This document shows positions 1 through 13,800 of a stretch of 64,000 bases of DNA, one piece after another. Every line of letters starts with the position of its first letter. Positions within the stretch are counted from its first letter, which is position 1. The position numbers and the translations under genes were made by a program. The notes under the pieces were generated by a model, which was given only the letters and a program-made list of their open reading frames with translations, made no database searches and was not told where the DNA came from. Origin of the DNA: Scolanthus callimorphus (taxonomy: Eukaryota > Cnidaria > Anthozoa > Actiniaria > Edwardsiidae); NCBI GenBank assembly GCA_033964015.1, contig CM066925.1, positions 9,036,204 through 9,100,203 of the forward strand. Direction: 5' to 3'.

Positions 1-118
1 GGTTACAACAGATGTTGCGCGCGACATTGTTTTTTGCGTTGCTTAACCGGGAAACACGAAGAAAACATGTGTCCGGCTACAATTTTGCGCGCTGCATGTG
101 TCCTAGTTTAGCCAGGGC

Positions 119-1162
119 TTAAGGGAAACTCTTGCCTGTTTTGGTCAATGTTAGTCCCATTTTCTTCAAGACCTGTGGACTTGAAAATGTGTAGAGGATC
201 GGATTGATGGATGAGTTTACTGGGAGAACGAACACGGCGATCCAAGCGTACGCCTCGCCAGACGTGTCGTGAAAATTTTCCGTCAGCGACAGAGCACCTA
301 GCAATATAACAGGCATCCAACAACAGAAGTCTGTCATTATCACAAACAGTACTCGCATGGCCAGAGTAGAGTCTCTCTTCATGGATGAGCGAACACTTTG
401 AGATGACTTTTGCACTTTCAGGAATATTGCAATGTAAGATAGAAGGATGAAGAGGAATGCGAGTCCATTGAAAGTAATGAAGATCGCCACTGAATACTCC
501 CACCCTGCGGGCTTATCTGGCGAGAGCTGTAGTGGAAGGCAAACAGTGGAACGGCCGTAGAAGCTAAACCCTGATTTGTTGTCAGTAAAGTAACTGGGAA
601 TAAATAGCGGAAGAAACGACATCACCGCACCAATTATCCAAATAATAGCACAGACTGCTTTTGCGTATTTCATGTTGAAGTGGCGAGCGGAGAATCCTAG
701 TAGAATACTGTTGACTCTGTCTGCTGTGATGGCGATCAGAATCATGACGGATACTTCCCCCGACAGTGTAGATAATGCACCTGCTAGTTGACACGTTAGT
801 CCCGATCTCCAATCCACATCATGGCGGAAGTACTCGCCCTTCCACATAACATTATGCGAGCGGCCACCGTGATAAGATAGACTCCCATTAGCAAGTCTGC
901 CGCTGCAAGATTGCAGAGAAAGAACGCTTGTATTCCGCCTTTTCCTTTCAACTGTAAAGCATTCTCTGACAGTATTGTCCACCACACTATTACTGCTAGG
1001 TTGCCAAGACAAGCCAGAGTACCAAGGATCCAAATACACGCCTGGATTGCCACGTTTTTGAGCATGTCCTCACAGCTGGAGAACTGGTTGCCAGGGGAGA
1101 TACACTCTAAGCCCGGAACAGACTTTGTTGCGTAACAACACAATATGAAGCTGTCTAGAGTC
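119..1162 (-). CDS. Gene A exon 36: hinge and seven-transmembrane domain, with an apparent 1-nt frameshift
   Basis: Final exon. The hinge reads TLDSFILCCYATKSVPGLEC then FSSCEDML, typical of LGR receptors just before TM1. TM1 has CLGNLAVIVW, TM2 LAAADLLMGVYL. The frame then breaks near 835-865 and resumes at GEYFRHDVDWRSGLTCQLAG. TM3 ends ITADRVN (a DR version of D/ERY), TM6 has FCCWMPV, and TM7 has NSSINPILYTFS with the NPxxY motif. Cysteines for the ECL1-ECL2 disulfide are present (LTCQL, STVCLP). The tail is short (to LTLTKTGKSFP, stop at 119-121). The first frame ends 1 base out of step with the second. Family: rhodopsin class, relaxin receptor/GRL101-like. Confidence 0.85.
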
Positions 1163-1810
1163 CTAGAAATCATAAAAGTCGCAACAGTATGAATTTACGA
1201 AACCGTTTGTTGAAGTAAAATACGTTATCTATTTAAATTAGCGTACACCGTAGCGTTGGACACCAACCACTTATTATACGGATTTCACGTTTTCTATGAA
1301 GTTTAACTGTAGATAGACTTTTAAAGGAAGCCTGTCACGCAACTGCGCAGCTGTTCTGCGCATCTCTCAAATAAAAAAAGTATCGTCCCGTAACGATGGC
1401 CAGAAAAGGCTAAAAACCTCGAAAAAGAAATCGTATATAGTATCGCTACTTCTCAATCCATCCGACCATGCTTTTTAGCTTCACATATTCTAAAATAGTT
1501 ATCTGATAGGATGGTCTTATTAGTTTTGCTGATAATCCAGTGATCGCTCCTGGAGCATGCGCGTATCATGATAGGCTTCTTTAAATGAAAGCAAGACGGA
1601 AAAGACACAAAAAGGGCTATGCGATAGTGCATCATCAATCTCCTATACATAACAACAATATAATAACAACATAATTTTTAAAACGCGCCTAACAACTCAT
1701 CTTTTTAAACAAGCATTTTTATAGAATATTATTATTATAGATTCTTATTTTTTAATTGTAGCATTGTAAAGCGCCATAGAGCAGTTAATGTATATGGCGC
1801 TATATAAATC

Positions 1811-1853
<43 letters not shown>

Positions 1854-4800
1854 AGCGTAGCAAAATAATTTTAACCAATACATTTTCTACAAAACAGCAG
1901 TAACCTACAGCTTTTGCAGACCAGTCAGATCTCCAAATACATCTTGTTCCACGTTCCTCTCTTTTATAGGGTTGTCATGTAGTGTCCTAAGAAAACAGCA
2001 GTGATAGGATCAGAACATTTTTCATTGTGAATGCTGAATCACCCTGTCCATAAAGCATATTGTTTTTGTTTACATGGTTCGTGCATAAGAAACTCACCTT
2101 ATGCGAATGATTTGAAAGACGTTTATAAGAGTTCGCACGATCGTGTGGCAAAATATGTTTAATTGACAAAAATGAAACGAAGGGTTGCAACTATATTCGA
2201 TGTGTTCTATCGGAAATGGCAACGACGAAATAAATTATGTTCAGGCAGGGACTTATATATTAAGTAGGGGCGTTCCTCTGATATATATTCTTCATAACAC
2301 GTTTTGACAGACCTAGTTATTTTTAGATTGGTATTTACTCTTGTTTTTATGCCGCTGCGGTCACGAATATTTAGAATAACAATAGCTGAGAACAAAAAGA
2401 AATCAGCGCTTGCACGTGCATATCTTGCAAATGACAGTCGACTGTAAAGCTACCGAGAAGAACGAGTTTGATTGGCTAGTAAAACAAAAGCTTTACAATT
2501 TTAGCGGTAAAACCGTTCTAAAAGTAACTACATTGTAGGTCTGTCAAAATGTCGCATCCATAGGGCAATACTAGAGAGGGACGCCCCTATTTATGAGCCA
2601 CTGGGTCAGGGTGATTCGTCTCTTTCAGACGAGGATGCTCTGGAGTCATGTTATTGTGTTTGTGTCGAGTTCTGAAAAGCCTTCCCGACCATTGGGGCCC
2701 CACTTAGGGGTCCGCCATCGAGCAGGAATGCCTCGTGCTACAGAGTCTGTGACAAGCCACATTTGCAGTGTCGCGGTAGAACGCACGGGTCCTACAACAT
2801 CCACTTCGTATACGGCTGAGGTGCACCCAGGCCTTACGCACGGTCCAGCTGGTGGTCGCTAGGCTTGGCGGAGAGAGAAAGGCCTACGGCAAACGCCGAA
2901 CTTCAGTCGCTCTTCTTCTGTCGAACCTTTCCTTCATTATACTTTATAGTCAATAAATTTCTATTGTTTTGTACTGGAACGGCGCAACTCCGGCACGGCA
3001 TTTGCCTGGGCCTAAGGGTGATTGATTTAATTGAAAAAAGCAAAGCTCACTTACAGCACATTCAGCAAGGCCATGCCTTTGAACGTCGATCTCCTTATTG
3101 CATCGATCTTATTGTTATGTAGATACCTAAAATATTTTCAATATTTCAACATTAATCAGAACAAAATGTTTATGCAGACAGTTTTGTTAGCCAAGCAAAT
3201 GACGATAACATTTGAAATTGCTACTTGTCGGCAAAAAAATTATATGCACATGAGATCAATTGTTCACGTTTCTAGCACGTCTTGCAATGGACGCAATTGC
3301 TCGTCCTTCGCGATTGCTGGAAAATGTCCTTGTGAATCTTGTTGCATCAAAACGACTACCGTTTTGTACACGATCGAACGAAATATTAAAATCGGTCACG
3401 AGATTCGCTTTTCGAGATCAAATCGACTTAAAATAGTGGAGCCTACCACAATCCATTTTCCTAGTTTCACTCGCGAGAAAGACGAGGACGGGAAACATTC
3501 CTCAAATTAATATTCGTGTGTGGTTATTCTGTACAAACGACGTACAAAAAATGACAAGAACGCACAAGTGGTAATACACTTACAAAAATCTTAAGTTCCT
3601 GTTTTGCTCAAACATTCCATCAGCCAGGTGCTGGAGTTTATTTCCTCGAAGGCTCCTGGAAGATTAAAAAAAAAAACGAAAAACCTTTTGACGACATTTT
3701 TCATAATTCCGCTGCGAACTCAGCACTACATTCGCCTTTGCCACGCGCCGTCATTTTGTTTCCAGAATGGCCCGAGCAGAAAAAAGCAATGAGCCAATCA
3801 ACTTTTTGGTTCTAAATACGAGTACTTTTTGGTAGCTTGGTAAACTTTTGTACCATAAATCCCAGCATCAGGCTTCGCTTTCCAACATGAGCAAAACCCG
3901 CGCCCTGCTTCGCCTCGTTTACATGCTGAAGAAATCGGCTGAAAAATTTAAGATGGCGCTTGTGTGACAAAGGCGAATGACCCGTTAATTTTATTTCAAA
4001 GTATTCACTGAACCTTTGTGGTTACTAAGTGTTGACTGTTGATAAAAAACGATTTGACTGATGTTGCTTTCTAATTCGCAAAATCATGAAAACCGCAGTA
4101 AAAAATCAAGTATTGTTTAGAGACACACTTACAGTAATCGGAGATTCCTCAACATCTTGAACGATGAACCATTAAGGCTACTAATGATATTTTGGGCGAT
4201 ATCTCTGTGAAATAAGAAAATAAGTGATGGTTTTACTTTGAAACTCTTCTTGTAGGAACTCGCAATCAATTTGGCTATTGCTCTAATTAACAATACCATA
4301 TTTTCAGAAGTTTAGCGCATTTTATGCTGTCGCTTTGGCACTTGCCATCCTGTTATTGTCCGCTAGTTTTTTCCGTGTTATGCTATGCGCGCTTGCGCCA
4401 CTGCTTCTGTGTTTGATTGTTAATGAAACCTGCTGACCAAATGAAACTTCAATTGACTAGTGTCTAACCCGAAAACCGTGGATGCATTTCTGAAGAAATT
4501 TTGTTTGTGAAATTTCGTTTGTGAAGTGTAACCGACAAACAAGCCTGGAAAAAAAAATACTTGAGGCGAGGCTTCACTTTACATCATAGGTGACCGGCCA
4601 AGTAATGATATTAATAAATAATAATAGTTTTCTGGTAATATTAACTTACAATTGTTGTAATGATGGAATTTCCTGAAACATTTCGTGTGTGAATTTCCTC
4701 AGGAAGTTGCCTCCGATGCGTCTGAAACAGATAGCAAAAGTACTTCGAACATGAGTAGTATAGAAGGGATAGAATTTGCCCTTTTTTGTGGAGCCAGGCG

Positions 4801-7800
4801 CGGAGCCATGACGTCGCAAATGAAGAGTCCATATTTGGCAACCTATTGTATTTGGAGACAATAGAAGGATAGCCCCATCCCTCTACTTTCTCAAGACACA
4901 ATAGAAGGACACCCACCCCACACTTCCTCAAGATACAATAGAAACAGATAAGAAAAGTATTCAGGTTAATTACGTCTGTTTTACGTTATCAGAAAGCCAT
5001 TTGATATAAAATATGAATGCAAAGTTCATATTAAGAAGTAAAAATTCAATTCTTTGTTGTGCCTATATCTATTTATTTTTAGATGTAACGTCATGTGTAG
5101 CGTTAAATAGCCCTCAAGTTTTTCTAAATATCATAAAGGAACACACACATTCGATTTCTGCAGAAACACGTTGATGCACATTCATTTTCATGGGAAAAGC
5201 GGAAATTACCATGACAAAAGAATTGTAATATATAGCTTTCCCATGAATGGGTAATGCTGCAGAAGTTTCAAAATCATAATTTAAAAAAACTTGATCTATT
5301 GTAAAGGGCCACAATACCGGTAAATGCTAATGAGCTCATATATTCTCCCCTGTAAAATTAATTAATCAATTTTAGAGCGGATTTCACATGACCGTCAACC
5401 CTTGTTATGTAATTGCGATTGCTTGGCGTTCTCATTGGCTACTCGTTTTTTTCAGCCAATCAAATGCTTTAGTAAATACAATTGCGTAATTACTTAGTAG
5501 AATTGGTTCGGCTTGTGATTGGCTGAGAGAAAAGCCATTTAGGAGCAAGTGGTGATTTCTCTCGATTCTGATTGGCTAGTGATTGCTCAATTGTAATTGT
5601 TTTCACGACAGTCATGTGAAATCCGCTCTAATTATTAAAACAATAACATCGCACCAAGAGTAAAATCGGAATGGAAAGGTTTTACTTTCCCTGCTTGGTC
5701 AATATTCAGGACATATGATTGTACAGAACCTCAGATTCCCTAAATCGTTATGCTAATTAGGCGAAAAAAGTACACAGATATCCGCCTATTGTTGCACATG
5801 ATTACAAGGCATACTTACAGTGAAATCAGTGCTGGTAGATTGGCGAATGCGCGTTTGCCAACTTCTATGATATGGTTGTATCGCAGATCACTTGAAGAAA
5901 AAATCACCGCTTAATATTTCTTTAATTTACGAAACAAAGTCGGTGGTATAACTACCCAAATATCATTGGAATATCCTCCCGGCATGATGTCTACGCTAAT
6001 GTCCGGTGCATACTACCGACATAACGACATAAGGACGTTATGTTGCAACGAAAAGAGCACGGGAAAATAATTAATATTTTCCATGGATCATCATTTGCCA
6101 ATGCAATCTTATGTTATGTTTTATGGACTTAACGTTTTGAAACCATTTCAATTTTGTTCCCGTGATAATTTTCTTATTCCGTTATGTCGCTAGTGTGCAC
6201 CAGGCATTAGCGACTTACACGTGCGTCAGCTTTTCAAAAAAGGCGAAGTCTCCTTTTTTGACAACGAAAATCTTGTTTCCAGTGAATATTCTGCAAAGAA
6301 AATTGTCTTAGAACGATGAAGTAACATATGAAGTCTAAAGTTCTGGTTAAAAAATAAAGAACGAAGTGCTACTCAACATTTTGTTAAGGGCTACAGTAAA
6401 TATTTATCACAGCGAAAAAATATCGTTGAAAACAGTTGAAGTTGGTTATGTTAAATTTCGTTTTGAAACCATTTAACCAGTTGACTTATGGTTGCGTCCG
6501 TGTATTTTTAGCTGAATTAAAAAAAAAAAAACGGCCCTCATCTTTAATCATCCTAATACCCATGAACAAACACCACTGAGTAAGTACATTGGTGTTAGGA
6601 AAGGTTCATGATTAAACAAATCTCATATAACATATATATTGATATGGTTATTACATGGAGTATATATCAGAAGGTAGCCTCTTTGGGACAGTCAACAGCT
6701 GCTGTGATTTGATCAGCACACCTCGATCGTCTTTGAGTTTCATACACTGGCAATCTGGCGGGCAGTCTGGAAAAGATCGAGAAAGGTTTAAAGAGTTGGT
6801 TGTAACATCCATAGGTCGTCCTGCAGATCTTTGTAGAAGCACATCAATGCTCTAGCCAATTTTCTAAACAAAGTATTATACCTTGCACACAAGTACCATC
6901 CGTTTTTCCTACGAGATAGAACAATGTGTTATTAGAGTAAAGGGTATTTCATGACTTCCATAACAGGAACAAAACAACAAATGAAATGAGATCTTAAGAA
7001 GTTTTCAATAAAGTTAGTCACGCTCAAAGAGAAAACGTGCAAAGCTAGTGGTACACGAAATTATGTATCTATCAGGTTTTCTTTCTGCGTGAGGAACTAA
7101 TAAAGATAACACTAAATATCAAGTGACTGTAATAAAACCAGATACACCTGGTAGCCAGTAATGAATGAACGAGAGAAAAAAGAAGTTGATGCTGAGTGCT
7201 TTCCCCGCTTGCCAATAACAAGCAAAGGAAACCATGAGCCAATCCAAGCAAGATCACTTATTGCGCGGTACGTACGTGATCATTTCAAACACTACTGTGT
7301 TAGTTCATAGAACTGAGCGACCAATAAGAATGACACTGATCTGAAACCTCTTTAGTTACGTCAGTCATTACTTACTTTTGACCATACGATAATAAACCTG
7401 GAATCCGGTTCTTACACCCTTGAAATCGGTTCTGAACACCAGCGTGACAGAGTTGTAGGTAGACCTGATGCTTGTAGGATATCTAAACGAAAGAACATTA
7501 ATTAATGCTGCTTCGAGAACATGTGAGAACTACCAGTAAAATCTTACATTAGGCTGTTCTATTTTATATCCGTTACCCCCTTGAAATACCACAGGGGTTG
7601 CTGTGTTTGATCCTGGAATTTCCACATGGCATTTGTTTTTACCCCGGAATGTCCACAGGGTATTCAACTTTGGAACTTCCACAGGCCTACAAGAGAATGA
7701 ACTCCCACAGGGGTGGCTTCAAATGTCGACAGAAGTTGTATTTGGAGTTCCTGACGGTTCCTCGATAGGGGGTACGGCTATTTTTTGAACAGCCCATAAC

Positions 7801-10800
7801 GCCCAAGACGAGTGTGGTCAAGCGCAACCTCTTTCGAGAAGAGGGACAGTGCTGTAAGGCTCGAATTTCGCTTCCACGAGATGGTAGCGGCCTTTTATCT
7901 CGAGAAACCCGGCGATCCCCTAAGCGATCTTGAGTTTTTGCCCGCGCGTGGCCTTGTCGTGGAGAAAAATCAAGAGGAGCAACGCTCTTCCATCTGCAAG
8001 CGGGCTACAATGCTATGCATATATCACTAGGAAATTCTACAGAAACCCATCCATGGAAAAAGCTGAACTTCCCAATGCGCACGTATGCGAAGTGTTTGGA
8101 ATTCGCATGGATAGCCATGGGAAATCCGAACATACCCATTCTTCTACCATAGGAAAGTCAGCTTTTCCCATGGATGGGTTTCTGCAGAAATTCGCTGTGT
8201 ATTCTGCCCCCATTTGGAAAAGAATATCATTATGTCCTGATGCTCAGGTAAATCTAAATCCTCACCGGGCGCCACAGTAACGTCCAATCCTCTCTGACGC
8301 GCCTCGATCGCTTTGCCAAACTTCAAGATGGTCAGCTTTACATCCATAGCTCCATTCCAAATAAAAGTCCATAAAATGTATTTCTATCACGTGACCCGTT
8401 ATAGCAGCTATGTTCCAAGTACAATGATCTTCGTTTCCATAGTAACCTGGGTAGTTTGGGGAAATTATGTATCCAGTCTCATTTCTACGTACTTCGTCAC
8501 ATGCTGTAAAAAAGTAAGCCTCAATTACCACTGTATGCATTGCTACGCGACCTCAAAATTACATGTTGCGATCTAATCTAACGAAAACGCTGGATTCGGT
8601 TACTTCAGTGGGTCGAAATTGATTGCCACATCAACGAAAATGGTTTTAAGCTATCCTTTGTTTTCCTTGCGTCAAATGTTTAACTTTCTGGTTCATGAAA
8701 ATTTACATTACAATTTTCTTGCGTAAAATCGCCAATCGCAAAAGTGAATTTTGAGATTGCGTAGCAATGCATACGGTGGTAAAAATTCGGATCTGACAAA
8801 TACAAAAAGTAATGTTCTTCATAGCCAGGAGCGTATCAAAAGTAGCCTTCATTTACTCCATTAGGTCTAGCCATATGCACTGGAGTAGAATGATATATTT
8901 TTAGACGAAGATTTTAGATTTAAACGGGAAATTAGTTCTTTTTGGGAGCGAGAAGGTTAGGTTCGACACGTGTAGAGCGTGAGATGGCGGTGCTGATTTG
9001 AGCCAACGTTCTCTTGAGGGGACATAATTAGTAACCATGACAACGAATTCTTGCGGGATTCAAAATCTATAAAAAAAATCATCTACTCCTGTGGTTGGAC
9101 GGCACGCCCTCCAGTAGGTGAGGCTCCTATTGATGGGCTTTGTTTCAGCTCACCCCTTTTTGCATATGTAGGTACCGTGTCGCACTTTTTCTCGGTATAG
9201 TGTAGTCCCCCAATAGCAATCAGTGCCTTTCCTGAATGACTTTCACCGGTGAGAATTATCTGTATGAAAAAAAGGCAGGCAGACATTACAGCGGATTTGT
9301 CGAGATTCGAGATGACTGTCGAATGTAAATCAGACTCGTGTTTTCAACACGTTCCTACTGGTTAAGGTCTTAAGGTCGTTTGGTTTGGTTTAGTTTAGTT
9401 TAAACCTTTAAAGTGGTTTTCATCCGACTGTGGAACAAATACTAATAGTCAGTGTTTAATAGTGCCTACTGCTCATAATTAAACAGGAGAATACAATAAA
9501 AATGGCTTTCATAGTGTATAGCAGTGCGTATTTTGTTAGCATCTATTCCACAGTCGGATGAAAACCACTCTAATTTGGATGGTAACCTCTAGATGACCAG
9601 GCGAGGTTGTTCACGCCTCTGAAGCTAGTTGGAGGGGGTAAACCCCCGTATCCGGAGATACTAAGTTTTGATTCAATTATTATAGTACATTACCACCTGG
9701 ATAGATGAATTTCCATAAACTAGTTTAGTTTAGTTTACAAATAAAAGTCCGAAGGAAAACCAAAACGTCGCGATCTTGTTCTCTTGAAGGACAGCAACGT
9801 GTCACAGTCCTTCACAGTCCTCATCGGCGCACCAGGGCTAAAAATATCGCATAAATACCTGATATGCAGTTACTGCTGTCAAAGGCACAATTCCTTCCCG
9901 CCAAATGGAAGTTGAATTGTCATCATCTTTCCAGACAGGCCTGGCGGAATAAGGTTTGTCGACAAGCTTTTGAAGGATAGTCAGGGACTTCGCACCGGTG
10001 CCGCACAATTTATACATAAACCTGAGACATTTGATAGGGACGTCCGATGAACTCTTACGCGGGCTTATAATGATTGCTCTATTCGGGTGCTGATTGGTTG
10101 TCTTCACAATGCCGAGATAGCCATCTGGTGAATAAACTCTCTCTCTCAGTGATAATATGGCTTAGGGTCATTCTCGAACCCAAAGCTGACCAGCTCGTTG
10201 CCTCGCAAGGGAGGCTCTGGTGACATCCATTTGAATGCCTTCTCTGATTGGCTGAAATGGCGGGCAGGCGTACATAAAAGTAGCTTAATCTCGCTTTAAT
10301 AGAAACGTATATGTCAAAATAAGACGACTGGCATTCGTTTCCTAGTCGTCTTTTCAACCTATGCCTTCGACTTGAACGCTCTAAAAGTTATTGTGAGACA
10401 AAAAAACACCATTTTCTTTTTCACATGCGTCGGTGGATGTCACCAGAGCCTCCCCCGCGAGGTGACGAGCCGGGGAGGTCTAATTACGAGAATGGCTTAG
10501 GGCCGGTTTCGCTTGAACGCATGCGCAAACACAAAAGCAATCATATCGAGCTGGTACATTTCTTTTTTGGGGATTCACACCATTTTCGCAGCAAGAGCTT
10601 CCCTGCTAGTTAACTCGCGAGGGAGGCTCTGCCGGTAGCCATTTGAGGGCCTTTCTTGATTGGCTGATTGTAAAGTAAGTGCATGCGCAGAAAGTACTCT
10701 CTTTCAAAGGCTCTCTGTCAAATCTGGCGCTGGAATCAATGACCGCCACCGCTAGGCGACAAACCGGGGAGCTCTGAGTACGGAAATGGGCGGAGAATGG

Positions 10801-13800
10801 AGGGCAATAATTTATTTTGTCATTATTGTTGTTATCGTTATTGGCTTTTTAATTGCTGTTGCTGTTTGCCAATATTGGCTTCGATTTCCGTGTAATTTCC
10901 GTATATATGGCTTCCTCTTATCATCTACAAAGCATCTGGTGTCTAGACTAAGCTTTGTACAAATGTGAACTATAACATATCAGACCAGCATAGAAATGTT
11001 TAGAATTGTCCTGTGTGTGGTGATCTGATTGTATTTGATAAACTTCCCAATTGAGTATTACACGCAAAAGACGTACTTGTTTTTCCTCGGCACGAAGACG
11101 TGACTTTGCTGCTATCGTTCAAGCTGTTTAAGAAATATTTCCAACTGAACAAGTTCCCAGAATCTGGCAGTTGACAGGAATATGAACGAAAGTAGATATG
11201 ATCTTCAAGAAGCACGTGACTCCACAACTGGAACTTGAAGATTCGTATGACAGCAGGCCACGACGAATTAACCACTGACTTTAGAATTACATTGAGCGTG
11301 TTGCCGTCTACAATAAAAGCAGCGAATAATTTTTGTCGCCAAAAAATATTATTATACATCGGAGTTGATATTCTAGCTAAAATTCGCCTAACACGAACAA
11401 AACCATAAAGCTTTTTGCTATCGGAAATGGAGGGCGAAGCAATGCATCATGAGCAGAGTCGGGTCTTTCAGATGCGAACGTTGCGAACGAGGTTTGTCCT
11501 TGACTCGTGCGATCTCTTCGACTGTTGTGTAGCTATCTGGTTGATCCTGCCAGTAGTCATATGCTTGTCTCAAAGATTAAGCCATGCATGGCTTTGTATC
11601 ATGCAAAGCTCTGCAAATGCGAGTCGCTGGGGTCTATCTAGCCTAGTTAGCCTGAGCATAGTCCCACTGATCTATCCTGATCCTCATCCACCACTGTAGG
11701 GTACGTTAAGTACTTCCTACCTTCGCGTCTGATTAACGTTTTACGCTTATTGTGGTCTAAGCAAGGTAAGTCGGGTACCCTGTAGAGAGTAGTCTGATTG
11801 TCATCCGCTACGGTAGAATTCGTTGGTACTTCCTACCTTCGCGTCTAAGCAACGTCCGGGGTCAAGTGTTCTACCAGGCCGATTTGGGACAAGGAATGTT
11901 GTTTTTGATTTGTTCAAATCACTGAAAAAAATTGCTGATTGATTTCTTTCGAAAATCATTAGGGAAAAAGCTATCTACTAATTAAAAGCTGAATCGGCGA
12001 AACTGTTGTATCTGTTGAGGTATAAGTTGAGCTCTGATTGGCCGATAGAAGCTGGAGGAAACTTAAAACTTCTTTGTGATTGGCCGATATTGTCCACGTG
12101 ATCCCACCCCGTGACGTTGAGGTAGGAGGCGCCAACGTCATCTACCGTAGCGGATGATAATGAGGCTAGGGACTATCATAGTAATGGATCATAGTAAAAA
12201 GACGTAATCCGTGCACTTACAGGTGAGTTTCCTTGATTGAAGCAGACCTACTCCTTGCTTTAGAATTGAACCTTCTTTATAGAGTCTCCATTCTCCAAAC
12301 AAAGACCTCCACGTATAACAGAGGTGCTCCCATTGGTGTGATCTGCTAGTAAGATGATATATTTCTAGTTAAAGTGCTTTTGTGGGTGGAAATACTGGGC
12401 TATTATTATACAATTGTTACGTCCATTCACATATTATATATGGTCAAAATTTAGCGCAGCCATAATTACACATATAGTCATATATAGGGGCGTTCCTTTG
12501 AGATATATTTTTGTAAGGCGTTTGACAGACCTAGTTATTTTGAGATTGGTATTTAGTCTTGTTTCTAGGACGCTGACAATTGTAGCAGAGAACAAATCGA
12601 TGTTTGCACGTGCATATCGGTTGTTAATGAATAGCTGCTGACAAACGAACATGATTGGTTAGAAAAACAAATTTACAATTTACAATTAGCGATGAAACCG
12701 TTTTAAAAATAACTAGGACTGTAAAGATGCTTCACGAATAGACGAAATCGGCTAGCGGTATTTACACCTTGTTGCTACCCAATTAAGATCATGTGATGAT
12801 TCATTTGGTGGATACTTTTGTTAGTTCTGCACATACATTCGTGCACTCGGCCAAGTGATACCAAACGGACAATTGCAACCACCCAAAGGAACAACCACAT
12901 GATCTGAATAGGCCTCTTTACTTTGGGCGTAATGTTGTTCCTTCTTTGTTAATTTTCTGCTACGCAGAATATATGAATGTGGAAGCATGCCAAACAAACA
13001 AAGAATGCCACGTGATCTGAAATTGGACAACATTACGGCCAAGGTAAAGAGGTATATTGGTTTGCAACAAGATATAAACACCGTTAGCCGAATTGGTCTA
13101 TTCGGCAATACCAGAGCGAACGCTCCTATCTATGAGCCCCTGCCAAAAGCCGTATTACACGATTCAAAGTCGTATTCGATGTAGCAAACCAGTTGCGAAC
13201 CGGTAGCCATGCCTATCCATTGCAAACAGTCATGTAGCTTTGTTGTTACCTTTGAAATGTTTGATTGCTCATTGTGGTTTCCCTACTCAGATATTTATAC
13301 GACATCACCATGGTAACAGGATTAACCAGTTTCATCCAGGTGCAGAGAGAAAACTCTGATAGCACCTGAGTCAAGGGAATATTTATCACACAGCCGCTTT
13401 CACTTTGGCATCCCATCAGTAGTCCATCATGCTCTAAAATGAGAGAAATGTAATCCATGAATAGGCGGCTAATTTTTGCTGATGAAGTGCAACCAAAAAG
13501 GCGCGAGAGTCTATGTCACCTTGACGCCCCAAAAATAGAGGTATACCAATCCTTCTCTGTTTTGCGTGGCACTCTCGAGGAAATCTTGCTTGCTACATCA
13601 TGAATTTAATATACTGGCATACATTGGGTCACATGAAAGAAAACAAACACTCTGAAATGACAAAAGGTAACCAATCCCCCAAAAATCGGTTTGTTGTTTC
13701 TGGTTTTTGTTCAAAGGGTTCAGACGTTTCGGTATTTCGGTGACGATGCCGAAATGTTCTGTTGCGTTACTCGCCTTCCTTATACTGGCAGACGTGCTTA

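Larger units (their letters stand above)
1163..4132. other. Large intron of gene A before the 7TM exon
   Basis: About 3 kb without a recognised exon on either strand. It holds a LINE/SINE-type 3' tail with an ATT microsatellite (1756-1852), a TA-flanked MITE (2265-2589), a second MITE (3729-3979) and an unexplained plus-strand open frame of 159 codons (3031-3510). Missing LRR exons of gene A could lie here, but I found no 72-nt exon with flanking splice sites. Confidence 0.5.

Noticed and set aside
108..812. Extra minus-strand open frames of 76-131 codons
   Set aside because: Out-of-frame shadows of the 7TM exon; the receptor frame has all the family motifs.
11415..11699. Plus-strand open frame of 94 codons
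   Set aside because: It runs through the 18S rRNA fragment and has no family resemblance.
12346..13249. Hypothetical extra pentraxin exon
   Set aside because: A phase mismatch first suggested a missing exon, but choosing the acceptor at 12346-12347 restores the frame without one; the gap is mostly a MITE.
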